Shown here one piece after another: positions 9,353 through 18,806 of a stretch of DNA of 64,000 nt. This DNA comes from Cytophagaceae bacterium (GTDB taxonomy: Bacteria; Bacteroidota; Bacteroidia; Cytophagales; Flexibacteraceae). Each line of letters starts with the position of its first letter. Within the stretch, counting starts at the first letter, position 1. A program made the position numbers and the translations under genes. Location of the stretch: NCBI GenBank assembly GCA_027485575.1, contig JAIXQU010000103.1, positions 39,960-103,959 on the forward strand. Direction: 5' to 3'. The notes under the pieces were generated by a model. The model was given only the letters and a program-made list of their open reading frames with translations. It was not told the origin of the DNA and did no database searches.

Positions 9353-11335
9353 ATGTTTTCAAAAATTTATTGTCCAAGCCTGGTATCTTACCAGAGAAGA
9401 GAAACTGTTGAGGTAAAAATTGGCGACCTGTACATGGGTTCTGATCATCCCATTAGAGTTCAATCCATGACAACAGTAGACACAATGGATACACTTGGTT
9501 CTGTCAATCAATCTATTAGAATGATTGAAGCAGGTTGCGAACTGGTTAGAATTACCGCTCCCAGTGTGAAAGAAGCTGAAAATCTCGATGCCATAAAAAG
9601 GGAACTTAGGAAGAAAGGATATCTGACCCCATTGGTGGCTGACATCCATTTTACCCCCAATGCCGCAGAAATCGCAGCCCGGATTGTTGAGAAAGTCAGA
9701 ATTAATCCGGGCAACTATGCCGATAAGAAAAAATTTGAAACCATCGAATATACGGATTCAAGTTATGAAGCGGAATTGGATAGGATTAGGCAAAAATTTT
9801 TGCCATTGGTAAAAATCTGCAAAGACTATGGAACAGCCATGCGGATTGGAACCAACCATGGGTCACTTTCAGATAGAATATTAAGCAGATATGGCGATAC
9901 TCCTTTAGGAATGGTGGAATCAGCCCTTGAATTTTTACGGATTTGTGAGGCAGAAAATTACTACAACATTGTAATTTCTATGAAAGCCAGCAATACACAG
10001 GTAATGGTGCAAGCCTACCGGTTATTGGTTCAAAAGTTGGACGAGGAAGGGCTGAAGCCGTATCCGTTACATCTTGGTGTTACTGAGGCGGGTGAAGCTG
10101 AAGATGGACGAATAAAATCTGCAGTAGGAATCGGAACCTTGTTGGAAGATGGTTTGGGCGATACTGTAAGGGTTTCTTTGACAGAGGAGCCAGAATTTGA
10201 AATACCAGTGGCCAAAGCTTTGGTGGACAGATATTTAAAAAGGGCTGGGCACGAAGAAATAAGACCAATTTCAATCAATCCGATCAATCCGTTTCAATAC
10301 CAAAAAAGAAAATCTGATGAGGTATTCAACATAGGTGGGAAAAATGTACCCAGAGTTTTTGCAGACTTTTCAGGTGTATCGGTCTTAGAAAAAAAACAAT
10401 TAAAGGCAATAGGTCATCACTATTTACCGGAACTTGATAAGTGGCATTTGGATGACCAGGGAGCAGATTATATATATGCAGGTGATACATTGATTCCATT
10501 CATGCTGGCAAACGGGTCAAGGGTGGTTTACAATTATGAAACCTGGAAAAATGCAGAAGACAAGAAAAATAGTTTTCCTGCTTTTTCTATGGACCAAATC
10601 AATGCCGGAATTTCAGAGTTTCATGAAGAGGCAAATTTTCTGTTTTTTCCTGCAAATGAAATTGGTGAACATCAAATTTCAATACTTAGTTCAATTCCCA
10701 AATTGGTAGTGATTCTTTCTTCAGAAAATGCACACAAATTGTCTGAGATGAGGAGGTTTTTTATCGAAATTTTGAATAAAGAAATTCATTGTCCGGTAAT
10801 ACTTTCCGGGTTTTATTCTGATGAAAATGAATCTAACCTTCAGTTATTTGGAGCAACTGATCTCGGTGGTTTATTAATAGAGGGACTTGGGGACGGAATT
10901 ATGATTGGTTGGGACAAAGCTGCTGATATTGACGGGAATAAAGCAGAACTAAAAATTGTTAACCAGCTTTCATTTGGCATACTTCAGGCAGCAAGGACAA
11001 GAATGTCAAAAACGGAATATATTTCATGCCCAAGCTGCGGAAGAACCCTTTTTGATTTGCAGGAAACTACTGCCATGATTCGAAAAAGGACTGACCACCT
11101 CAAAGGTGTAAAAATTGGCATCATGGGTTGCATAGTAAATGGACCCGGAGAAATGGCTGATGCCGATTATGGTTACGTAGGCGTAGGAAAAGATAAAATA
11201 GCGCTTTACAGGGGCCAAAACGTTGTTAAAAAAGCAGTTCCAGCCCTCAATGCGGTGGATGAACTGATTGAGCTAATTAAAGAAGATGGAGTTTGGCTTG
11301 AACCTTCAGATGTTCTGTCATTTGCCACAAATTAG
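9353..11335 (+). CDS. ispG: (E)-4-hydroxy-3-methylbut-2-enyl-diphosphate synthase, long form
   Basis: MEP-pathway iron-sulfur enzyme that converts ME-cPP to HMBPP. The protein is 660 residues from ATG 9353, against about 370 for the E. coli type. An insert domain (roughly residues 300-530) separates the TIM-barrel half (IRVQSMTTVDTMD, LVADIHFTPNAAE, RINPGN) from the [4Fe-4S] half (CPSCGRTLFDL, then GIMGCIVNGPGEMADADYGY). This three-domain form is known from Bacteroidota, Chlamydiae and plants. TTG at 9332 would add seven residues but overlaps the -7 box. Monocistronic. ispH, the next enzyme, is at 23087. Confidence 0.96.
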   Translation: MFSKIYCPSLVSYQRRETVEVKIGDLYMGSDHPIRVQSMTTVDTMDTLGSVNQSIRMIEAGCELVRITAPSVKEAENLDAIKRELRKKGYLTPLVADIHFTPNAAEIAARIVEKVRINPGNYADKKKFETIEYTDSSYEAELDRIRQKFLPLVKICKDYGTAMRIGTNHGSLSDRILSRYGDTPLGMVESALEFLRICEAENYYNIVISMKASNTQVMVQAYRLLVQKLDEEGLKPYPLHLGVTEAGEAEDGRIKSAVGIGTLLEDGLGDTVRVSLTEEPEFEIPVAKALVDRYLKRAGHEEIRPISINPINPFQYQKRKSDEVFNIGGKNVPRVFADFSGVSVLEKKQLKAIGHHYLPELDKWHLDDQGADYIYAGDTLIPFMLANGSRVVYNYETWKNAEDKKNSFPAFSMDQINAGISEFHEEANFLFFPANEIGEHQISILSSIPKLVVILSSENAHKLSEMRRFFIEILNKEIHCPVILSGFYSDENESNLQLFGATDLGGLLIEGLGDGIMIGWDKAADIDGNKAELKIVNQLSFGILQAARTRMSKTEYISCPSCGRTLFDLQETTAMIRKRTDHLKGVKIGIMGCIVNGPGEMADADYGYVGVGKDKIALYRGQNVVKKAVPALNAVDELIELIKEDGVWLEPSDVLSFATN

Positions 11336-11483
11336 GGTGATTTTTTATTTGCACCTGAGGTTGATTTTTTAGGTTTGTCAAAATATCCACCAAAATTTAT
11401 AGTTAAAACTTGTTTCTTTCGAAAGTGAAATCAATCCCAATGAGTGGAATTGTGGTTTGGTCTTACTTTCTTTGCAGTTCAAA

Positions 11484-12287
11484 ATGATTAGAAAGGCTGT
11501 TTTTTTTCTGGGGCTTATCCTGGTTGCTTCCTGTAGTAAATTTTCTAAACTCCAAAAGTCTGATGACCTGGAATTAAAAAAACAAGGGGCATACAACTAT
11601 TACGATAAAAAGGATTATTTCAGGGCTTCACAGCTTTTTGAAGAACTGGTTCCCCTTCTGAAAGGAACCCAGGATGCTGAAAAATCGGAGTTTTTTTATG
11701 CCATGTGCCAGTATGAATTACGGTTACTTGAGTCAGCAACTTTTTATTTCAATTATTTTTTAGAGACCTATCCCAGAAGCATTTACTCAGAGGAGGCAAC
11801 GTATATGGAAGCCATTTCCCAATATGAAAATTCTCCCGGTTTTTACCTGGATCAGGGTAACACAGACAAGGCCATTGTAGGGCTTGAATCTTTTATTGAC
11901 AAATATCCTGAATCAGAGAAAAGGGCAAAATGTCAGAAAATGATAGACAATCTCAACATAAAATTAGAAATAAAAGCTTTTGAGAATGCCAGGCTGTTTT
12001 ACCAGATTATGGAATATAAAGCAGCCATTATCGCTTTAGGTAATTTTATCAAAGACTTTCCCAATTCTGAAAACAGGGAAGATGCAATGAAATTCAGGGT
12101 TTTATCTTCGTTCAAGCTTGCCAAAATAAGCACCGATGCTAAAAAGTCAGAACGATTTCAACAAACAATAGATTTTTATACTATTTTTGTCGATTCATAT
12201 CCGAAGAGCAATAAGTTGGGTGATTTGGAAAGTGTTTATGACTATTCCACTTTTCAACTGGCTCTGGCGAAGAAAAATACAAAATGA
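11484..12287 (+). CDS. bamD: Outer membrane assembly lipoprotein BamD
   Basis: Component of the BAM complex that inserts beta-barrel proteins in the outer membrane. The protein is 267 residues from ATG 11484. It begins with a lipoprotein signal (MIRKAVFFLGLILVASC) whose Cys would be lipidated. Five TPR-like units follow, with typical phrases such as KKDYFRASQLFEELVP, ESATFYFNYFLETYP and GLESFIDKYPESE. The frame is open upstream to 11457 but the signal peptide fits the internal ATG. Its stop overlaps the rpoZ start as ATGA, so the two are coupled, an arrangement common in Bacteroidota. Confidence 0.93.
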   Translation: MIRKAVFFLGLILVASCSKFSKLQKSDDLELKKQGAYNYYDKKDYFRASQLFEELVPLLKGTQDAEKSEFFYAMCQYELRLLESATFYFNYFLETYPRSIYSEEATYMEAISQYENSPGFYLDQGNTDKAIVGLESFIDKYPESEKRAKCQKMIDNLNIKLEIKAFENARLFYQIMEYKAAIIALGNFIKDFPNSENREDAMKFRVLSSFKLAKISTDAKKSERFQQTIDFYTIFVDSYPKSNKLGDLESVYDYSTFQLALAKKNTK

Positions 12288-12646
12288 AAAAGCAAAAAGT
12301 TGATCCTACCAAGCAGCTTCGTTCTGCAAGTCCAAAAATACCTGTTTCGGCAATTACAAGAGATTTAGAGCCAATCATAGAAGGTACCGGTAATCTTTAT
12401 GAATCTATTGTGGTGATTGGAAGAAGGGCTAGACAAATAGGTGTTAAAGAAAAAACAGAGCTTAATGAAAAATTGGCCGAGTTTGCCGTAGGAATTGACA
12501 ATCTTGAAGAAATTTTCGAAAACAGAGAGCAAATTGAAATTTCGAGGCATTTTGAAAGACAACCAAAACCAACTGCAACTGCGATCGATGAGTTTCTGGA
12601 TAACAAATTATTTTTCAGAAAAGCAGACGAAACCAGCCAGGATTAG
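12284..12646 (+). CDS. rpoZ: RNA polymerase omega subunit (Rpb6-like)
   Basis: A 120-residue protein with the omega/Rpb6 signature around NLYESIVVIGRRARQIG, matching the helix that clamps the beta-prime C-terminus. It is the divergent Bacteroidota version, slightly longer than the enteric 91-residue form, with a C-terminal tail ending FLDNKLFFRKAD. The start overlaps the bamD stop by four bases (ATGA). A strong terminator follows, so bamD-rpoZ looks like a two-gene transcript. Confidence 0.87.
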   Translation: MKKQKVDPTKQLRSASPKIPVSAITRDLEPIIEGTGNLYESIVVIGRRARQIGVKEKTELNEKLAEFAVGIDNLEEIFENREQIEISRHFERQPKPTATAIDEFLDNKLFFRKADETSQD

Positions 12647-12668
12647 GTTAATATAACACTACATCTTT

Positions 12669-12702
12669 GCCCTTTATCTAACCAGATAAAGGGCTTTTTT
12701 TT
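12669..12702 (+). terminator. Intrinsic terminator of bamD-rpoZ
   Basis: Perfect 11-bp stem (12669-12679 with 12684-12694), 4-base loop and a run of eight T. It starts 22 bases after the rpoZ stop. Confidence 0.92.
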
Positions 12703-12704
12703 GC

Positions 12705-12736
12705 AAAAAAAAGCAGAACCTTTTTGGGGTTCTGCT
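12705..12736 (-). terminator. Intrinsic terminator of nrdB
   Basis: Perfect 9-bp stem (12712-12720 with 12728-12736) and 7-base loop. On the minus strand it is followed by a T-run (the A-run 12705-12712), placing it 21 bases after the nrdB stop, back to back with the rpoZ terminator. Confidence 0.85.
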
Positions 12737-12757
12737 CAAATAAAAAATCTAAGTGCT

Positions 12758-13741
12758 TTAAAAATCTTCCTCCATAGAAAACTTGTGGTGGTCCTTTTCA
12801 GACATTACACCCGCTTTCTGGTATTCAGCTACCCTTTTCTCAAAGAAGTTGGTTTTCCCTTGCAATGAAATCATTTCCATAAAGTCAAACGGATTGGTTG
12901 AATTATAGTATTTCGGATAGCCCAAAGAAACCAGAAGTCTGTCAGCCACAAATTCAATATATTGATTCATAAGCTTTGCATTCATTCCAATAAGATTGAC
13001 CGGCAATGCATCTGTCACAAACTCTTGCTCTATTCTTACAGCATCGGTTATGATTTCATAAACCCTGTCCTTGCTGAGTTTTTGAACAAGGTATTTGGTG
13101 TAAAGCAAACAAGCGAAATCACAATGTAAACCTTCATCTCTGGAAATCAGCTCATTCGAAAAGGTTAAGCCAGGCATTAAACCCCTCTTTTTTAGCCAGA
13201 AAAGAGAACAGAAAGAACCGGAAAAGAAAATACCTTCAACCGCTGCAAAAGCAACCAGTCTTTCAGCAAAATTTTCGGAATTGATCCACTTTATGGCCCA
13301 TTCTCCTTTTTTTGCAACACAAGGAACGGTTTCCAGAGCATTAAAAAGTCTGTTCTTTTCTTTTGGATCCTTAATATAGGTATCTATTAAAAGGGAATAA
13401 GTTTCGGCATGGATGTTTTCCATCATTATCTGGAAACCATAAAAACATTTGGCTTCAGGAAGCTGCACCTCGTTAAAAAAGTTTGCCCCCAGGTTTTCAT
13501 TCACAATTCCATCTGAAGCTGCGAAGAAGGCCAGGATGTGAGAAACAAAATGCCGCTCCCCATCATTTAAACCCTCCCAGTTGGCCTGGTCCTGTGATAA
13601 GTCAATTTCTTCGGCAGTCCAAAAACTTGCCTCAGCCTGTTTGTACATCTGCCAGATGTCAGAATGTTGAATTGGAAAAAGGACAAACCTGTTTTTGTTT
13701 TCGGTTAATAAAGGTTCGTTTTCTGCTGGAAAATTTCGCAT
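12758..13741 (-). CDS. nrdB: Class I ribonucleotide reductase, small subunit
   Basis: Makes the diferric tyrosyl-radical cofactor needed for reduction of ribonucleoside diphosphates. The protein is 327 residues from ATG 13741; the frame stays open 34 codons further but that extension lacks family likeness. Iron ligands and the radical site are in [15 protein letters not shown] (Glu, His and the radical Tyr) and the second helix pair in [13 protein letters not shown]. The C-terminal tail KFSMEEDF fits the peptide that docks on the large subunit. nrdA is not adjacent and not in the window, so the partners are encoded apart or the pair has been split. Confidence 0.94.
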   Translation of the reverse strand: MRNFPAENEPLLTENKNRFVLFPIQHSDIWQMYKQAEASFWTAEEIDLSQDQANWEGLNDGERHFVSHILAFFAASDGIVNENLGANFFNEVQLPEAKCFYGFQIMMENIHAETYSLLIDTYIKDPKEKNRLFNALETVPCVAKKGEWAIKWINSENFAERLVAFAAVEGIFFSGSFCSLFWLKKRGLMPGLTFSNELISRDEGLHCDFACLLYTKYLVQKLSKDRVYEIITDAVRIEQEFVTDALPVNLIGMNAKLMNQYIEFVADRLLVSLGYPKYYNSTNPFDFMEMISLQGKTNFFEKRVAEYQKAGVMSEKDHHKFSMEEDF

Positions 13742-14049
13742 GAATAAATTGTAAATATTTGTGTGCCAGTAACTTAAAATTATAAATTTAATATCAATGT
13801 TTTGTTTTTTCCGGAAGTACAAATCAAAGTACAAAGGGGGCAAATCAAAAAATCTATTTTGAAATTGTTTTATATCTCTTTTGAAAATGGCTCATTACCA
13901 TAACAATTCACATAGATTTTTTATTCGCCTGACTGCCAAATAAATCGAAAATTTTTGAGGATTTTCGATGTCTTGGTTTTGTTCTTTTTTTAAATTTTTG
14001 ATTTATTTTTTCATATTAAACCAATTGTTCATTTAAAGGTTTTTGATTT
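13742..14049. other. Intergenic region between nrdB and the flavin-reductase-like gene
   Basis: About 308 very AT-rich bases between divergent genes. It must hold the promoters of both, but I see no exact TAnnTTTG box. No RNA gene, repeat or terminator is seen. Confidence 0.5.
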
Positions 14050-14523
14050 ATGGCAAAGTCTCTGTTGAAATTAAAAAACTATGAATTACATGCAATCGGT
14101 TCCTCTTTCGAAGGAAGATTTAATTGTAACATTGCCACTTGGCTAATGCAAACCTCGATGGATTCAAAAACCATTGCAGTTGCACTTTTTAAATCAGATT
14201 TGACTATTGAATGGGTTAAAAGCTCGAATCGACTTTCCGTTAACTTTTTATCCCAACCTCAGGCAAGATTGATAAATGTTTTGGGTAGAAAATCTGGAAG
14301 AGACACAGACAAGCTAAAAAAAATCGGATTTGGAATCAGTCATGGAGGATGTCCTTTTCTTTTGGAGTCAATTGGTTACCTGGACTGCGAGGTTAGCCAC
14401 TGGGCGGAGGCAGGAGATCATGAAATTGCCATTTGTAAAGTACAAAAGGTTGTAGTTTTAAATCCTGAAAAAGAGCCTCTTAGGCTGAATTATCTTAGAG
14501 AAAAGGGTCTGGTAAGAGGCTAA
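14050..14523 (+). CDS. Flavin reductase-like FMN-binding domain protein
   Basis: A 157-residue single-domain protein with the split-barrel flavin reductase fold. The N-terminal half shows the FMN-binding pattern NCNIATWLMQTSMDSKTIAVA and the SVNFLS strand; a later strand is YLDCEVSHWAEAGDHEI. Such proteins bind FMN and reduce it with NAD(P)H, or act as oxygen-tolerant electron donors. It is short and lacks an oxygenase partner nearby, so the physiological role is unknown. Cytosolic. Confidence 0.75.
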   Translation: MAKSLLKLKNYELHAIGSSFEGRFNCNIATWLMQTSMDSKTIAVALFKSDLTIEWVKSSNRLSVNFLSQPQARLINVLGRKSGRDTDKLKKIGFGISHGGCPFLLESIGYLDCEVSHWAEAGDHEIAICKVQKVVVLNPEKEPLRLNYLREKGLVRG

Positions 14524-14588
14524 ATTACTTTTTGATTCGGTTTTTCTTATTCTGTCAAATCAGAAAAGAATTGGAAAAACAATATAAC

Positions 14589-14596
14589 TACCTTTG
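14589..14596 (+). promoter_or_regulatory. Bacteroidota -7 box of the cpsB-yjjG cluster
   Basis: TACCTTTG fits TAnnTTTG and lies 17 bases before ATG 14613, inside a frame that stays open back to 14532. It supports the internal ATG as the true start. Confidence 0.6.
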
Positions 14597-14612
14597 CATA
14601 AAAATCAGTTAC

Positions 14613-15359
14613 ATGGGGTTTTTCTCCTTTCTTTTTAAGTCTGAAAAAAATGAAGTTCCTTTATCGGAGCCAATTGAAGTGGATATGCATAGTCACTTCT
14701 TGCCCGGAATAGATGATGGAGCTACCAATCTGGAGGAGTCTCTGGCTTTACTCAAGAAATTTGAGGAGAGAGGATATAAAAAAATAATTACCACGCCCCA
14801 TATTATTCAGGATTTGTACCAAAATACCCCTGAGACAATTTTGCCGGTTTTGGCAAAAGTACAAGAGGCATTGGCCGAATCTGGTTCCAAATTAATTCTC
14901 CAGGCTGCGGCAGAGTATTTTATTGATGATACTTTTATCGCCATGCTGGATAATGATGAAAAACTTCTGACTTTGAAGGACAATTATGTGCTTGTGGAAA
15001 CTGGTTTTATTAATGAACCCGCCTATTTGAGGGAGGTTCTTTTTAAAATGAGACTAAAAGGTTATCAGCCCGTTTTTGCACATCCGGAGCGGTATCTTTA
15101 TCTTCAGACCAAAAAAGAGAAAGTGGAAGAAATTTTCCACAGCGGAGTTTTACTCCAACTAAATACCATGTCTTTAGGTGGATATTATGGTTTGCCAGCC
15201 CTAAAACTGGCGGAGTGGATGATTGAACAGGAGTTTGTTCATTTTCTTGGCTCAGATTGCCATAGAGTAAGGCACCTTGAACCTTTGGAAAAGGCCTATC
15301 AATCCAAAGCTTTCAAAAAGCTAAGAGACTATCCACTTTTGAACAATACGCTTCTTTAG
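14613..15359 (+). CDS. CpsB/YwqE-type PHP-domain tyrosine phosphatase
   Basis: Manganese-dependent protein-tyrosine phosphatase of the polymerase-histidinol-phosphatase fold, which counteracts tyrosine kinases of capsule or exopolysaccharide export. The protein is 248 residues from ATG 14613. Metal ligands appear in DMHSHFLPGIDDGA, TTPHI, FAHPERY and LGSDCHR, the standard order. The start was chosen because a -7 box lies within the longer frame. yjjG-type and glyA genes follow on the same strand with short gaps. The kinase partner is not in the window. Confidence 0.88.
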   Translation: MGFFSFLFKSEKNEVPLSEPIEVDMHSHFLPGIDDGATNLEESLALLKKFEERGYKKIITTPHIIQDLYQNTPETILPVLAKVQEALAESGSKLILQAAAEYFIDDTFIAMLDNDEKLLTLKDNYVLVETGFINEPAYLREVLFKMRLKGYQPVFAHPERYLYLQTKKEKVEEIFHSGVLLQLNTMSLGGYYGLPALKLAEWMIEQEFVHFLGSDCHRVRHLEPLEKAYQSKAFKKLRDYPLLNNTLL

Positions 15360-15377
15360 TTTTTGAGATTTAAGTAA

Positions 15378-16097
15378 ATGGATTTCAGCAAGGTCGAACA
15401 TATTTTTTTTGATTTAGACCATACCCTATGGGATTATGATTTGAATTCTAAAATTGCATTGACCAGGCTTTATGAAGTTTATTCTCTTCAAAGTCTGGGG
15501 ATATATCCTCTTGAGAAATTTATTTCTTCCTTCCACAAAGCCAACCTGGTGGTTTGGGATTTGTTTGAAGAAAGCAGTTTAAACCGGGACCAACTTCGAA
15601 ATAAAAGGATGGAATTGGTTTTTGAGGATTTTGATTTAGACCATCAGGTTTTGGAAGGATTTCATGAGGATTACTATCTTATGTGTAGCCAATCGCCCAA
15701 TTTGATACATGGTGCCATTGAGTTGCTTGAGACCTTGAATAAAAATTATGCCTTGCATATCATCACCAATGGCTTTGATGATGCCCAATTTAACAAATTG
15801 AAAAACTCGGGTTTGAAACCTTATTTCAAAACAGTGACCACATCTGAAATGGCAAAAAGTAAGAAGCCGGAAAAGGCATATTTTGAATATGCACTAAATC
15901 GGGCCAATGCCAGCCCCGAAAACTCTCTTGTAATAGGAGATGGATGGAGAACAGATGTTGCAGGCGCTATTTCCTATGGGTTAAAAGTAATCTGGTTTAA
16001 CCAATCCGGCAAGCCTGGTCCAGACCCTAAAATTCTTCAAATCAATCATTTGCCGGAGATAATCACCCTTATTTCTTCCTCCGGAGGTAATCTTTAA
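15378..16097 (+). CDS. HAD-family nucleotidase, YjjG type
   Basis: A 239-residue HAD hydrolase with motif I FFDLDHTLWDYD at the N-terminus, motif II IITNGFDDAQ, motif III Lys near KSKKPEKAYFEYAL and motif IV VIGDGWRTDVAGA. The cap and the NGFDDAQFNKLKNSGL stretch fit YjjG (YfnB) phosphatases that remove phosphate from dUMP and non-canonical pyrimidine nucleotides. It begins 18 bases after the cpsB-like gene. Substrate is inferred from family only. Confidence 0.87.
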   Translation: MDFSKVEHIFFDLDHTLWDYDLNSKIALTRLYEVYSLQSLGIYPLEKFISSFHKANLVVWDLFEESSLNRDQLRNKRMELVFEDFDLDHQVLEGFHEDYYLMCSQSPNLIHGAIELLETLNKNYALHIITNGFDDAQFNKLKNSGLKPYFKTVTTSEMAKSKKPEKAYFEYALNRANASPENSLVIGDGWRTDVAGAISYGLKVIWFNQSGKPGPDPKILQINHLPEIITLISSSGGNL

Positions 16098-16167
16098 TTT
16101 TTGTCTTTTAAGGATCCATTTCAGACCATTTACTTATTAACTTGCAGCCTTAAATTTTTCTCTGAAT

Positions 16168-17463
16168 ATGACCGCAACTGGAACCTCCATAACCCGCGAC
16201 AAGGTTATCTTTGACTTAATAGATAAAGAATACCATAGACAGGAATTTGGAATAGAATTAATTGCATCAGAAAATTTTACCTCTCAACAGGTGATGGATG
16301 CAATGGGCTCAGTATTAACCAATAAATATGCTGAAGGCTTGCCCGGAAAGCGATATTATGGTGGATGTGAAATTGTGGATCAGGTCGAGCAGCTGGCAAT
16401 AGACAGAGCAAAAGAACTTTTTGGATCGGCATGGGCAAACGTTCAACCCCATTCTGGCGCACAGGCCAATGCAGCAGTGATGCTTGCCGTTCTGAATCCG
16501 GGTGACAAAATCCTCGGCTTTGACCTTTCTCACGGCGGACACCTGACACATGGTTCACCGGTTAATTTTTCCGGAAAGCTTTATGAACCTCATTTTTATG
16601 GCGTTGAGGCAGATTCAGGATTAATTGATTGGGACAAAGTCGAACAAAAAGCCCTTGAAGTTAAACCTAAACTAATAATTTGTGGTGCTTCTGCATACAG
16701 CCGCGACTGGGATTATGTGCGACTAAGAAAAGTTGCAGATCAGATTGGTGCGCTGCTGTTGGCTGATATTTCACATCCTTCTGCTATGATAGCCAAAGGC
16801 TTGTTAAACAATCCGATTCCTCATTGTCATATCATTACAACTACAACCCACAAAACACTGAGAGGTCCAAGAGGTGGTTTGATTTTGATGGGAAAAGATT
16901 TTGAAAATCCGTTTGGTCTTAAAACACCAAAGGGTGAATTGAAAATGATGTCTACACTATTAGACATGGCCGTATTTCCTGGAACCCAGGGTGGACCGTT
17001 AGAACATGTAATCGCAGCCAAGGCAATCGCTTTTGGTGAATGTCTGACAGATGAGTTTGGTGAATATGTTCAACAAGTACGGTCAAATGCGCAAGCTATG
17101 GCCAGGGCATTTGTTGCCAAAGGGTATAAAATTATATCCGGAGGTACCGACAATCATTTGATGCTAATTGATTTAAGGAGTAAAAATTTAACAGGAAAAA
17201 TTGCTGAGAACACCTTGATCAAAGCAGATATTACCATCAATAAAAACATGGTTCCTTTTGATGATAAGTCCCCTTTTGTTACTTCTGGAATGAGGATAGG
17301 AACTGCTGCCATGACAACAAGAGGATTGAAAGAAGCAGATTTTGAACGAATTGTGGAACTGATTGACCGGGTTTTAATGGACCCTGAAAACGAAGAGAAG
17401 ATTCTGAATACCAGGAATGAAATCAACCATTGGATGAAATCGTTTCCGTTGTATAAGAATTAG
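16168..17463 (+). CDS. glyA: Serine hydroxymethyltransferase
   Basis: PLP enzyme interconverting serine and glycine with transfer of a C1 unit to tetrahydrofolate; cytosolic. The 431-residue length is normal. The PLP lysine is in [14 protein letters not shown]; other family signatures are [19 protein letters not shown] and QPHSGAQAN. The gap to the preceding gene is 70 bases, so it may have its own promoter. It uses the serine made by the SerB-SerA fusion and supplies methylene-THF to PanB. Confidence 0.97.
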   Translation: MTATGTSITRDKVIFDLIDKEYHRQEFGIELIASENFTSQQVMDAMGSVLTNKYAEGLPGKRYYGGCEIVDQVEQLAIDRAKELFGSAWANVQPHSGAQANAAVMLAVLNPGDKILGFDLSHGGHLTHGSPVNFSGKLYEPHFYGVEADSGLIDWDKVEQKALEVKPKLIICGASAYSRDWDYVRLRKVADQIGALLLADISHPSAMIAKGLLNNPIPHCHIITTTTHKTLRGPRGGLILMGKDFENPFGLKTPKGELKMMSTLLDMAVFPGTQGGPLEHVIAAKAIAFGECLTDEFGEYVQQVRSNAQAMARAFVAKGYKIISGGTDNHLMLIDLRSKNLTGKIAENTLIKADITINKNMVPFDDKSPFVTSGMRIGTAAMTTRGLKEADFERIVELIDRVLMDPENEEKILNTRNEINHWMKSFPLYKN

Positions 17464-17487
17464 AAGACTGGAAAACAGATAAAGAAT

Positions 17488-17512
17488 GAGGCCTACGAAA
17501 TGGGCCTCTTTT
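17488..17512 (+). terminator. Weak intrinsic terminator after glyA
   Basis: Six-base G+C-rich stem (17488-17493 with 17503-17508), loop of nine, followed by a short T-run. It lies between convergent genes. Confidence 0.55.
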
Positions 17513-17515
17513 CAT

Positions 17516-18793
17516 TTAGTCCACCCTGTAGCGATTAAACCAAAGGAAATCATTTAGTGTGAATCCAAGGGTCACCTGCCAGTATTTGTCAACACCGACG
17601 TTGCTGTTTTCCAAACCTCGGATACCATATGCTAAACCAATATTTATAAGTGGTCTGCTGAATTTTGCTTCCTTTCTGATGATTGGGAATGATGCACCCA
17701 GGCTAAGCTTTCTATCTGTTAAAAATTTTCCATCCTGCTGTAAAGGAAGTTGACCGTAACTTAATCCACCTCTGAAAGTGATAATGTTCAGATACCGGGT
17801 TGATTTTTTAGTACCAATTGTATATTCCCCTCCCAATCTAAAGCCGAATGCATCTTTAGGAGTTACAATTGTATTTTCCTCGTTTGCATTTGGCGCCTTA
17901 ATCCAGTCAATTTCAAAGCTGAGTGAGCCTTTTTCGAAATCAAAAAATGAAATTCCTGCCGTGTAGATTATAGGCCTCTCAAGACTTTCTTTAGTTCCAG
18001 AATCTAAGGTATCTCTTTGGTCTCCGGTTCCTTGAATTGCAAATGTTCTGTATTTTTTAAATTTAACTCTGTTACCCAGGTCAGCAGTAAGGCCCAAAGC
18101 CAAAAACGATTTACGTTCTTTATTTACAGGCAGCCGAAAATGCAGACCTGGCTTAAAAATAAATTGGCTGACCTTTCGTCTGTAAATGGAAATAAAACTA
18201 TAATTGGACGATTTGGGCAGAACTCCGAAACTGACAGAGTCTTCAAGTGTACCAAATAGATAACTTGCTTCAATTCCAAGACTTAAAAAGCGATTTAGTT
18301 CATAGCCAGAAGATACCCAAACCTGGGAGATTCCGCCCAAACCTCTGGTTCTTGTACCGATAGTATCTACGTTTACCTGGCGTTTGTCAAAAAAAACAAA
18401 GTCTCTGGATGAAAATGGTCTAATACCAAATCCAGAGCTCAATCTTGTGCTGATTGGAATAATAAATGAAAGTTGGGCAGGTCCACCCGAACCCGATTGA
18501 AAGTCTCCTGACCCTGGTCCTTTTTGATTTCTGAAAAGGTATCTGATGTCAAAATCAAGATTTACTTTTCGGTTAAAGGAAAGTAATGCAGGGTTTGAAA
18601 TATTTGGCTGGTCGGAATTAGGAGCTGCCATGCCACAACCTGCCATGCCCTCATTCCTACTGAGCCCAATACCTGCGGATTGCCCCAGACCAAATCTGGA
18701 TATTGGAGAATGTCCCAAATTGGACTGACCAAAAACTAGGTTTTGAGGGAGGAGCTGGAGGCAAAATGCCGTTAGAAAAATTAGGTATCGCAA
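17516..18793 (-). CDS. Outer membrane beta-barrel protein, FadL/PorV-like
   Basis: A 425-residue exported protein. A signal peptide (MRYLIFLTAFCLQLL ending FGQS) is followed by the phrase NEGMAGCGMAAPNSDQPNISNPAL, typical of OmpP1/FadL-like barrels in which the N-terminal segment plugs the pore, and by alternating amphipathic strands to the C-terminal LWFNRYRVD. The start is a TTG at 18793, 13 bases after the coaX stop; no in-frame ATG precedes the signal peptide. Co-transcription with coaX is likely and the pair is often seen in Bacteroidota. Ligand or function is unknown. Confidence 0.75.
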   Translation of the reverse strand: MRYLIFLTAFCLQLLPQNLVFGQSNLGHSPISRFGLGQSAGIGLSRNEGMAGCGMAAPNSDQPNISNPALLSFNRKVNLDFDIRYLFRNQKGPGSGDFQSGSGGPAQLSFIIPISTRLSSGFGIRPFSSRDFVFFDKRQVNVDTIGTRTRGLGGISQVWVSSGYELNRFLSLGIEASYLFGTLEDSVSFGVLPKSSNYSFISIYRRKVSQFIFKPGLHFRLPVNKERKSFLALGLTADLGNRVKFKKYRTFAIQGTGDQRDTLDSGTKESLERPIIYTAGISFFDFEKGSLSFEIDWIKAPNANEENTIVTPKDAFGFRLGGEYTIGTKKSTRYLNIITFRGGLSYGQLPLQQDGKFLTDRKLSLGASFPIIRKEAKFSRPLINIGLAYGIRGLENSNVGVDKYWQVTLGFTLNDFLWFNRYRVD

Positions 18794-18806
18794 TTTTTTT
18801 TTGTAT

